Shown here piece after piece: positions 57,281 through 64,000 of a stretch of DNA of 64,000 nt. The notes below the pieces were generated by a model, which was not told the DNA's origin, searched no databases, and worked only from the letters and a program-made list of their open reading frames with translations. This DNA is from Marinimicrobium sp. C6131 (GTDB lineage Bacteria > Pseudomonadota > Gammaproteobacteria > Pseudomonadales > Cellvibrionaceae). The position numbers were made by a program, and so were the translations under genes. Numbering within the stretch: position 1 is the first letter of the stretch; each line of letters starts with the position of its first letter. The DNA lies in NCBI RefSeq assembly GCF_026153455.1, contig NZ_CP110629.1, positions 1,178,001 through 1,242,000 on the forward strand, in the 5' to 3' direction.

Positions 57281-58864
57281 ATGCCAACTTCACTCCCTTC
57301 CTGGTCCAGATGGCTGCTCGCATTTATCGCGGCCCTGCTTGTGGGTACACTGCTGGGCAGTCTGGTTCAAACGCAATTCAATCTGCTGGCCATTCAGTCC
57401 ATGGGTTTTCCCGTCCCGCTAACTGTGCGGCTGGTGACCAGCGCCCAGGATCTGCTGTTCTTTGGTCCGGTATTCGCCGCTCTGTTTGGCGGCAGCTTTC
57501 TGGTCTCACAACCGGTCGCCCTACTGATCAACCGCTGGCTGCCTCCCGTCTGGCAGCCCCTGCTTTGCGCGCTGGGCGCGGCTGTGGGATTTGCGGTCAC
57601 CCTGAAACTGGTTGATGCCCTTGCGCCCATGCCGACCTTGATTGCAGCCACCCGATCCGCTTCCGGCACTCTGGCCCTGCTGGCCTGCGCCGCACTGGCC
57701 GGCTGGCTGTTCGCCCGCTGGCGCCCCAACCGCTCGACTCGACCGGTACGATCACCTTTGGCTACATCCGCGGCCCTTGTGCTCGTCGGTGCGATCGGGC
57801 TGCTTCCCGAACCCGCCTCAGCCAATGAGTCGGCAGATTACCGGATCGAAACCGTGGCCCAGGACCTCGAACACCCCTGGTCCGTGGCGTTTCTCCCGGA
57901 AGGCGGCCTGCTGGTGACTGAGCGCCCGGGGCGACTGCGCCATATCGACGCTCAGGGTCATTTGCACGCTCCCATTTCAGGTGTTCCCGAGGTCTATGCC
58001 CAGGGTCAATCCGGATTGTTTGACGTGCTCCTGGCCAATGATTTCGAGCACAGTCGCCGACTGTATCTGAGCTACGCCTGCGGCACCTACAGCGCCAACC
58101 ATACTTGTCTGGCCAGTGCCCAGTGGCAGGATTCGGCCCTGCGGGCGGTCCAGGAAATTTTCCGGACCCGACCCGCCAAAACCGCATCAGCCCACTTCGG
58201 TGGCCGTCTGGCCTGGCTGGAAGATGACACGCTGGTGATGACGCTGGGGGACGGCTTTGACTATCGCGAGCAGGCACAGAATGTGAGCAATCATCTGGGC
58301 GGTACCGTGCGGCTCAATTCCGACGGTTCGGTGCCGACCGACAATCCGTTTCGGAGTCAGACAGGGGCCGCCCCGGAGCTCTACACCCTGGGCCACCGCA
58401 ATGTGCAGGGATTGTTCTTTGATGCCGCCTCCGGCACGCTGTTCAGCCATGAGCACGGCCCCAAAGGTGGCGATGAGCTCAATATATTGGTACCGGGGGA
58501 AAACTACGGTTGGCCGGCAGTGACCCATGGGCTGGATTACACCGGAGCGCGAGTCTCACCCTACGAGCAATGGCCCGGCATACGCCCACCGCTCTGGCAC
58601 TGGACGCCGTCCATCGCGCCTTCGGGTTTGACGCGTTATACCGGTACCTTATTTCCCGAGTGGGAAGGCAGTTTACTGGTCGGTGGCTTGGCGTCACGAC
58701 AAGTGCATCGGCTGACGTTCACCGATGGGGTGATCACGGAACAGGCGCCGCTGTTTGGTGAGCTGCAGGCACGCATTCGGGACGTTCGGGTCGGCCCGGA
58801 CGGGGCTGTGTATCTTGTGACGGACAGTCCGGAGGGGGAAGTACTCAGGGTAACGCCGGATTGA
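57281..58864 (+). CDS. PQQ-type soluble sugar (aldose) dehydrogenase fused to a membrane domain
   Basis: About 527 residues. The first 180 or so hold four hydrophobic helices (starting LLAFIAALLVGTLLGSL) with basic loops. From about 183 (ADYRIETVAQDLEHPWSVAF) a six-bladed glucose/sorbosone dehydrogenase domain runs to the C terminus, with LLVTERPGRLR, SAHFGGRLAWLEDD, GHRNVQGLFFD, EHGPKGGDELN and GENYGWP. The family oxidises sugars with PQQ and calcium. The ATG at 57281 has GAGGTG before it; an earlier frame start at 57245 is less good. The N-terminal membrane part is not usual for this family. Context after glgA may be coincidental. Confidence 0.88.
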   Translation: MPTSLPSWSRWLLAFIAALLVGTLLGSLVQTQFNLLAIQSMGFPVPLTVRLVTSAQDLLFFGPVFAALFGGSFLVSQPVALLINRWLPPVWQPLLCALGAAVGFAVTLKLVDALAPMPTLIAATRSASGTLALLACAALAGWLFARWRPNRSTRPVRSPLATSAALVLVGAIGLLPEPASANESADYRIETVAQDLEHPWSVAFLPEGGLLVTERPGRLRHIDAQGHLHAPISGVPEVYAQGQSGLFDVLLANDFEHSRRLYLSYACGTYSANHTCLASAQWQDSALRAVQEIFRTRPAKTASAHFGGRLAWLEDDTLVMTLGDGFDYREQAQNVSNHLGGTVRLNSDGSVPTDNPFRSQTGAAPELYTLGHRNVQGLFFDAASGTLFSHEHGPKGGDELNILVPGENYGWPAVTHGLDYTGARVSPYEQWPGIRPPLWHWTPSIAPSGLTRYTGTLFPEWEGSLLVGGLASRQVHRLTFTDGVITEQAPLFGELQARIRDVRVGPDGAVYLVTDSPEGEVLRVTPD

Positions 58865-58890
58865 CGGAAACACCGGCTCGGGAACGGCCG

Positions 58891-58926
58891 GGGAGAAAAG
58901 TCGGGGCGGGCGATGCCCACCCCGGA
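58891..58926 (-). terminator. Intrinsic terminator after ectC
   Basis: On the minus strand a GC stem (58926-58915 with 58911-58901, one mismatch, loop ATC) is followed by ACTTTTCT. It lies eight bases after the ectC stop. Confidence 0.65.
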
Positions 58927-58933
58927 CAATGTA

Positions 58934-59329
58934 TCAGTCTTCGCTGTTATCGGGCAGGTAGGCACCGTCTTCGTCGTGCACTTCACGACCGGTGACCGGC
59001 GGGTTGAAAGCGCAGATCAGACGCATATCTTCAGTGCCTCCACGCAGGATGTGCTTGTCGTGCTTATCCAGCGCGTACAGAGTGCCATCGGTGATTTCAT
59101 GGGTTTCGCCCGTGGCCAGGTCGGTGATCGAACCATTACCGCCCACACAGTAAACCGCTTCCAGATGGTGTTTGTACCAGAACGTGTGCTCGGAGCCTGC
59201 CTTGATGATGGTTTCATGGAAGGAGAAACCCATTCCGTCCTTTTTCAACAACAGACGGCGGCTGGTCCACTGTTGTGCGCTGACTTCGCGTTCACTGCCG
59301 ATGATGTCCTGCACACGTACAATTTTCAT
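58934..59329 (-). CDS. ectC: Solitary L-ectoine synthase
   Basis: Cyclises N-gamma-acetyl-2,4-diaminobutyrate to the compatible solute ectoine. It has 131 residues, a cupin fold of normal length. Catalytic and metal-site residues known from EctC, Trp21, Tyr52, Glu57, Tyr85 and His93, are all present at the same numbers. GGAG lies six bases before the ATG. The usual partners ectA, ectB and ask are not in the window, and neighbours are unrelated, so this is a stand-alone copy. It may use imported precursor, work with a distant ectAB, or accept another substrate such as glutamine-like molecules. Confidence 0.92.
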   Translation of the reverse strand: MKIVRVQDIIGSEREVSAQQWTSRRLLLKKDGMGFSFHETIIKAGSEHTFWYKHHLEAVYCVGGNGSITDLATGETHEITDGTLYALDKHDKHILRGGTEDMRLICAFNPPVTGREVHDEDGAYLPDNSED

Positions 59330-59411
59330 AAATGCTCCTCGTTGACTTGAATGTTCAGCCGACCATTATAACCGAAATGGTCCCGTGACCCCACGGGCGC
59401 TCCTCCAGCTG

Positions 59412-60029
59412 TCACTGAATGTCCAGATCCAATCCACAGCCGTAGGCCTCCGTCCGGGATATATTCACCTCTTTTCCCGCCATGCCGGCCTCCAGAGTGG
59501 CCTCAATATAACTGGTGGCGGACTCAATGGCGTCGGGACTGGAGCCATCACTGTCATCCGGAGCACCGCTGTACACCAGCGTGCCACGCGGGTCGATGAT
59601 GTAGATCTGAGGGGCTTTGCTGACGCCATAGGCACGCGCGACCACACTGGTGTCATCCAGTAGAACCGGCGCACTGGCGCGCAGGTCATGGCTCTCCTCC
59701 AGTGCCAACGCCTCTTCCGCTTCAATCACATTGTCCGGGCCGGGCGCCGAGGAAATGATGGTGAGCCACTTTACTCCCTGCTCCCGATAATGCTCCTGCA
59801 GGCGGGGCAAATTGCCGCTGTCATAGTGATTCTCAACCGCTTCACACCCCGGATGAAACCACTCCAGTACGACCCAATCCCCAATATAGTCCGTGAGCGT
59901 ATGGGGCTGGCCCGCCGCATCATTGGCCCGAAAGGCCGGCGCGGGATCTCCCGGGGTGGCGGTTGCCAGGGCGGCGGCCGGCATCAGCAGCGATGAGAGG
60001 CACAATAGGTGACCCAGAAACGGCTTCAT
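59412..60029 (-). CDS. Exported redoxin-family protein, non-canonical active site
   Basis: A 205-residue thioredoxin-fold protein of the AhpC/TSA or redoxin type. Residues 1-24 form a signal peptide ending ALATA. The fold runs from PGDPAPAFRANDAAGQPHT, and the active-site position reads WFHPGCEAVENHY, with one Cys and no resolving partner at the usual place. YGVSKAPQIYIIDPRGTLVY holds the cis-Pro strand. One further Cys is near the C terminus (YGCGLD). A one-Cys peroxidase or a non-enzymatic chaperone is possible. It is 82 bases upstream of ectC on the same strand. Confidence 0.85.
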   Translation of the reverse strand: MKPFLGHLLCLSSLLMPAAALATATPGDPAPAFRANDAAGQPHTLTDYIGDWVVLEWFHPGCEAVENHYDSGNLPRLQEHYREQGVKWLTIISSAPGPDNVIEAEEALALEESHDLRASAPVLLDDTSVVARAYGVSKAPQIYIIDPRGTLVYSGAPDDSDGSSPDAIESATSYIEATLEAGMAGKEVNISRTEAYGCGLDLDIQ

Positions 60030-60179
60030 TCAACGAGGCTCCTGTATTGACTGAACATGTTGTCTGCTACGTCATACGCGCATGCGATGCAGACATACGA
60101 CAGGCTCGCATCCTAACAGACTCAGGGTGAATTCTCAGCCGTTTCTATGGTTTACAGCGGCAGACTGACGGGCCTATAC

Positions 60180-60195
60180 TGTTTTTATATACAGT
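60180..60195 (+). promoter_or_regulatory. LexA box (SOS operator) upstream of imuA
   Basis: CTGTTTTTATATACAG: the CTG and CAG ends are ten bases apart, the spacer is AT-only apart from the inner C, and it matches the proteobacterial consensus CTGT-N8-ACAG. It lies 19 bases before the imuA start. Confidence 0.88.
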
Positions 60196-60214
60196 ATTTT
60201 CTCGCGAGGTATAC

Positions 60215-60916
60215 TTGAACCCCGACCTGGAACAACTCAAGCAGCGACGCCTGGTCTGGCGTGGACGCGATGCCGCCCGTCCGCTGGAAGCGCGTGACAG
60301 CGGTTGGCCAGAACTGGACGAGCGACTGGGTGGCCTCCCCGGCGCCGGAGTGGTCGTGATTCAGGCGGCTCCGGGCATTGGCGAACTGCGGCTGCTGTGG
60401 CCATCCATGGGGAAACAGTCCCGACTCACAGTCCTGATTGCCCCGCCTTACCGGATAGGGGCCGAAGGCTGGCTCGGTGGCGGTGTGACGCTGGAGAAGC
60501 TGTTGGTGCTCCACCCCGACACGGCTCAAGCCGCCCTCTGGGCGACCGAGCAGAGCCTGAAAAGCGGCACTTGTGGCAGTGCCTGTCTGTGGCTGGCGCA
60601 GCGTTTACAGCCGATCCAGGCCCGGCGTCTACAGCTGGCCGCCCGTGCCGGCCAATCCACGCTGTTTTTGTTCTCGCCACCCACTCTGGAGATTCCCCAC
60701 CTGCCCATCGATCTGCATCTGGCCCTAAGTGCCGTTCCACAAGGCGTCCGGGTCGAGGTACGTCGCTGTCGACAGGGGCGACCACTGGCACCGTTCACCG
60801 TGGTCATGACCGAACAGTGGCCGGAACTGACCCGACCACAGGCTCACCCCGGGCAGGGACCAGCGGTACAGCAACGCCACGCCCAGCAACGCCACGACGG
60901 AGCAGAGGCGGTTTAA
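60215..60916 (+). CDS. imuA: Translesion synthesis accessory protein ImuA
   Basis: A RecA-like/SulA-like protein of 233 residues that works with ImuB in SOS mutagenesis. The core reads ELDERLGGLPGAGVVVIQAA (Walker-A-like region without an intact lysine loop), then RLTVLIAPPYRIGAEGW and TLFLFSPPTLEIPHLP. The start is TTG at 60215, just after the LexA box, with GAGG upstream. One base separates its stop from imuB. No ATPase activity is expected from the altered loop. Confidence 0.88.
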   Translation: MNPDLEQLKQRRLVWRGRDAARPLEARDSGWPELDERLGGLPGAGVVVIQAAPGIGELRLLWPSMGKQSRLTVLIAPPYRIGAEGWLGGGVTLEKLLVLHPDTAQAALWATEQSLKSGTCGSACLWLAQRLQPIQARRLQLAARAGQSTLFLFSPPTLEIPHLPIDLHLALSAVPQGVRVEVRRCRQGRPLAPFTVVMTEQWPELTRPQAHPGQGPAVQQRHAQQRHDGAEAV

Positions 60917-60917
60917 C

Positions 60918-62342
60918 ATGCTCTGGCTCTACCTCCGGCTACCTCGACTGCAACTGGATACCCAGGCCCCTGATGACGATTGCCCCGTGGCCGTTGTGGA
61001 TGAGCGGGACAACCGGGTAGTACAACTGAATGAACCGGCCTCCCGCGCGGGAATTACGCTGGGAATGGGGCTGGCAACCGCCGCAGCGCTCTGCCGGGAG
61101 GTCCAGTTACTGCCCTACCAGCAAGCCATTGAAACGCGTCGCCTGGAAGAGCTGGCCCACGGGTTATACGATATTTCAGGTGACATATCTACAGACCCTC
61201 CCTGTGGAATGTGGCTTGGCGCCTCAAGAATGGTTAAGTACCATAATGGATTTGACAATTATTGCAAAAAAATAACGCGCTTTTTGAGCCGCCGTCGCCT
61301 GTCAGCCCGGCTGGCGTCCGGCCATACCCCACTGGCCGCCAAACTGCTGGCCCACTCCCCGGAAGCGCCACTGATTGAATGCCCTGATAGACTCCGGCAA
61401 GCCATCCGGGACTGCCCGCTCAGCGCCACCCAATTGCCAGAACAAACACAGGAGCACCTGCATCGGCTTGGCATCAAGCACCTGAGCGGATTACTGGATA
61501 TCCCACCCAAGGCGCTGTCCCGGCGCTTTGACCGACCGCTGGCCGAATACGTGAGCCGGCTCGTCGGCTACTTGCCCCACCCCCTGCCCTTCTATCAGCC
61601 ACCGGATTACTTTCGTCAGCATCGGGAGCTGCCCTGTGAACTGACGTCCAGCCATTCGTTGACCCCCTGGATCAGACGGCTGCTGGAGGAACTGGAGGCG
61701 TTTCTACACCACCGGGACAGGGTCGTGGAGCGAATTGAACTGACGCTGCAGTTGCGCAACCGGGAGCCTCTTTCGCTCACCATCGGCGCGGCGCAGGGGG
61801 AGTCCCGTGCCGAGCGCTGGTGCCCCCTGGTCCAATTGACGTTGGAGCGGCATCCGCTGGAGGCCCCGGTAGGCGGGCTGACGCTGACGGCCCGCACGCT
61901 GATGCCCCGCCCCGGGACCTCCGGAGACCTGCTCGGTGAACGCCACGGCGCATCGATGGAACCGGCCCAACTGGTGGCGCTACTTCAAGCGAGGCTGGGT
62001 TCAGACCGGGTCCGGGGCCTGATGGTTGAGGAAGACTTCAGGCCGCTGCGAGCCAGTATTGAGTCCCCTCCCCTTGAGCCTTCGTCGCCGACAGCCCGAG
62101 GCACCGAAGCGGCTCAGCCCGTCCCTCCCGCCTTGCGCCCCGCCTTTCTGCTAGCCGAGCCACAGGCGTACTTGCAACCCCTTGAAATCATCGAAGGGCC
62201 AGAGCGAATTACCACCGGATGGTGGGACGGTGAGCCCCAGGTTCGGGACTATTACATCGTGCGTAATGCCCAGGGACAGTGGTGCTGGGCGTTTCGGGAG
62301 CCGAACCGTTCAGGATGGTTTTTACAAGGGTATTTCGCGTAA
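60918..62342 (+). CDS. imuB: Y-family polymerase-like protein ImuB
   Basis: Non-catalytic Y-family homologue that targets mutagenic synthesis, 474 residues. It begins LWLYLRLPRLQLD, where active Y-polymerases have an Asp pair that is missing here, then SRAGITLGMGLATAAALC. The palm and little-finger regions follow, and the C-terminal PRTGWW-like end is ITTGWWDGEPQVRDYYI and GWFLQGYFA. It follows imuA by one base. The usual third member, the error-prone polymerase dnaE2/imuC, is not downstream; the next gene is convergent. Confidence 0.9.
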   Translation: MLWLYLRLPRLQLDTQAPDDDCPVAVVDERDNRVVQLNEPASRAGITLGMGLATAAALCREVQLLPYQQAIETRRLEELAHGLYDISGDISTDPPCGMWLGASRMVKYHNGFDNYCKKITRFLSRRRLSARLASGHTPLAAKLLAHSPEAPLIECPDRLRQAIRDCPLSATQLPEQTQEHLHRLGIKHLSGLLDIPPKALSRRFDRPLAEYVSRLVGYLPHPLPFYQPPDYFRQHRELPCELTSSHSLTPWIRRLLEELEAFLHHRDRVVERIELTLQLRNREPLSLTIGAAQGESRAERWCPLVQLTLERHPLEAPVGGLTLTARTLMPRPGTSGDLLGERHGASMEPAQLVALLQARLGSDRVRGLMVEEDFRPLRASIESPPLEPSSPTARGTEAAQPVPPALRPAFLLAEPQAYLQPLEIIEGPERITTGWWDGEPQVRDYYIVRNAQGQWCWAFREPNRSGWFLQGYFA

Positions 62343-62366
62343 TTGTGAAAGGCGACAACCGATTCG

Positions 62367-62381
62367 AGGGGCGTTGCCCCT
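62367..62381. terminator. Short hairpin between imuB and the RND gene
   Basis: AGGGGC (62367-62372), loop GTT, GCCCCT (62376-62381). A six-base GC stem between convergent genes, without a T run; weak terminator at most. Confidence 0.35.
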
Positions 62382-62403
62382 GAACCGGCTGCCGACCGCC
62401 CTA

Positions 62404-64000
62404 TCAGGCGGATTTGGCGTCACCCGCGTGATAATCCCGCGCCAACCACAGGTAGACCGCCGGCACCACAAACAGGGTGAACAGCGTACCGATGGTCATA
62501 CCGCTGGCAATCACCAACCCCATGGCATGCCGGGAGGCTGAACCGGCACCCGTGGCAATCAGCAGCGGTACCATGCCCAATACGGTCGCGGCCGTGGTCA
62601 TCAGAATCGGGCGAAGACGAATGGCGGTGGCCTCTTCAATGGCCTCGCGTTTGCTGCGCCCTTCTTCCTGCAGTTTATTGGCAAATTCCACGATCAGGAT
62701 ACCGTGCTTGGCAATCAGGCCGATCAGCGCCAACAGGCCCACCTGGGTGTAGATATTGATGCTGGTCAGTCCGAGGCTGATAAAGATCAACGCACCACAG
62801 ATACTCATCGGTACGGTCACCATGATGATGATACTGTTGCGGAACGACTCGAACTGAGCCGCCAGCACCAGGAAGATCACCAGCAGGGCAAAGAAAAACG
62901 TCATGACCAACTGCTGTCCTTCACTCTTCAACTGACGTGATTGCCCGGAGTAGTCGACAGCGAAACCGGCCGGCAGCACTTCGGCGGCGATCTCATCCAG
63001 CAAGGTCAGGGCCTCACCGAGGGAAACCCCCGGGCGGGGTACGCCAGAGATGGTGACCGAGTTCAACTGCTGGAAACCGGTCAGCGAGCGGGGCTGGACC
63101 GATTCTTCCAGCGTCACCAGCGACGACATGGGCACCAGCTCGCCCTCTACGTTCCGGGTGTAATAGTTCTCGAGTTGCTCAGGGTTCAGGCGCTCAGTGC
63201 GCTCGACCTGGGGGATCACCCGGTAAGAGCGGTTGTCCAGCGAGAAGCGTCCGGCGTAGCCACCCCCGGTCATACTGCCCAGGTCGGCGGCCGCCTGCTG
63301 CATATTGACCCCCATCAGGGCGGCCTTTTCCCGATCGATCTTGACCGTCTGGCGGGGACGGTCAATGCGCAGATCGCTGTCCACAAAGATGAACCGGCCC
63401 GTCTCTCTCGCCCGGGACAACACCTCGTCGGCCACCTCATCCAGCACCGCATAAGGCTGAGTGGTTCCGATCACAAACTCGATCGGTGCCCCGCCGCCAC
63501 CGGGCGATGGCAGTGACGGGGGCACAATCGCAAACACATCGAGACCGGGAACCTTGGACATGAATGGCTGAATCTCGTTGTCGAGAATTTCTTGTGTGGT
63601 GCGCTCCCGGCGGTCCCAGGGCGCCAGCACCATGCCGGCACCTGCGGTGTTGGAGCCGTTCATACCATTGATCACAAACATTTTCTCCAGCTCGGGAATC
63701 TGATCCCGAAGCTGATTGATATAGTCCGTATTGCGCTCGGTATAATCCAGGGTGGCGTAGGCATCACCGGTGGCAATGGTAAAGACAAAGCCCTGATCTT
63801 CCGGCGGCTCCAACTCGGTGCTGCTGGACACAAACAAAAAGTAACAGGACACCAGAATGATGAGGGCAAAGACCAGCACCACCGGGGTGGTGTTCAGCGT
63901 ACCGTGCAGCCAGCGCTGATAACCCTGGCGCAGTTTGTCAAAGTGGTCGTCCAGCCAGACTTCAAACTTCGGCCGGGGGCCACCATGGCTGCGCGAGCGC
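62404..64000 (-). CDS. RND efflux permease, C-terminal part (5' end outside the window)
   Basis: At least 531 residues; the frame stays open to base 64000, so the start lies beyond the window. The visible part spans the second half of an HAE-type pump: TM7 (VVLVFALIILVSCYFLFV), periplasmic loop 2 from ELEPPEDQGFVFTIATGDAY, then TM8-12 with YTQVGLLALIGLIAKHGILIVEFAN. The C-terminal end is FVVPAVYLWLARDYHAG. The GLIAKHGILIVEFANK phrase is typical of MexB/MdtC-like drug pumps. It converges on imuB. Confidence 0.9.
   Translation of the reverse strand, partial: RSRSHGGPRPKFEVWLDDHFDKLRQGYQRWLHGTLNTTPVVLVFALIILVSCYFLFVSSSTELEPPEDQGFVFTIATGDAYATLDYTERNTDYINQLRDQIPELEKMFVINGMNGSNTAGAGMVLAPWDRRERTTQEILDNEIQPFMSKVPGLDVFAIVPPSLPSPGGGGAPIEFVIGTTQPYAVLDEVADEVLSRARETGRFIFVDSDLRIDRPRQTVKIDREKAALMGVNMQQAAADLGSMTGGGYAGRFSLDNRSYRVIPQVERTERLNPEQLENYYTRNVEGELVPMSSLVTLEESVQPRSLTGFQQLNSVTISGVPRPGVSLGEALTLLDEIAAEVLPAGFAVDYSGQSRQLKSEGQQLVMTFFFALLVIFLVLAAQFESFRNSIIIMVTVPMSICGALIFISLGLTSINIYTQVGLLALIGLIAKHGILIVEFANKLQEEGRSKREAIEEATAIRLRPILMTTAATVLGMVPLLIATGAGSASRHAMGLVIASGMTIGTLFTLFVVPAVYLWLARDYHAGDAKSA

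Overview
The window reads as a chromosome segment of a GC-rich, Gram-negative gammaproteobacterium, most likely marine or halotolerant and polysaccharide-using. The evidence is several RND pumps, lipoprotein signals, CorA, FadI/FadJ, a LexA-controlled imuA-imuB pair, an ectoine synthase, a levanase-type GH32 enzyme, a GlyGly-CTERM tail and a full glycogen cluster. A Cellvibrionales-like host would fit, but that is inference. No rRNA, tRNA or CRISPR array was seen.

Layout. 1-8.9 kb: exported cyclophilin, then a leftward run of RND adaptor, RND pump, RCK-type ion channel and Tat-exported Dabb protein, followed by two small envelope genes. 8.9-16.1 kb: a phosphorylase-kinase-alpha-like GH15 protein and a nuclease/helicase pair (VRR-NUC protein plus a PD-(D/E)XK/XPD-type helicase). 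16.2-20.7 kb: a diguanylate cyclase, a GH32 fructanase lipoprotein and an SDR oxidoreductase.

20849-38582 is one complete 17.7-kb Tn3-family transposon. It has 38-bp terminal inverted repeats (35 of 38 matching), a perfect 5-bp target duplication (AACAC), tnpA, a tyrosine recombinase, an AbrB/PIN toxin-antitoxin pair and a KfrA-like coiled-coil DNA-binding protein beside a 33-bp palindrome that may be the resolution site. Cargo: czcCBA-type metal efflux with a small Cys-rich czcI-like gene, a CadR-type MerR regulator, a divergent CDF-like transporter under a typical MerR promoter, a DsbA-like protein, a CYP152-type P450 peroxygenase and a Ca2+/cation antiporter. The element split a ychJ-type (UPF0225, SEC-C) gene. 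Its two halves lie at 20674-20848 and 38588-38862 and rejoin in frame into a normal-length protein of about 149 residues.

38.9-48.8 kb: corA, a CBS-domain protein, a one-chain SecDF, a SnoaL-like/GGDEF protein, fadI-fadJ and a PilZ protein. 48.8-57.2 kb: glycogen metabolism, with leftward glgC-GH57-malQ and rightward glgB-glgA diverging from a 318-bp control region. A membrane-anchored sugar dehydrogenase follows glgA. 58.9-64 kb: a solitary ectC, an exported redoxin, imuA-imuB with a LexA box but no adjacent dnaE2, and the 3' part of another RND pump cut by the window edge.

The main story is the metal-resistance transposon. It joins inducible heavy-metal export to less expected cargo (fatty-acid peroxygenase-type P450, thiol-disulfide protein) and has a modular resolution/TA system. 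The flanking chromosome is ordinary housekeeping, c-di-GMP and storage-carbon metabolism with a few unusual fusions and orphan genes.
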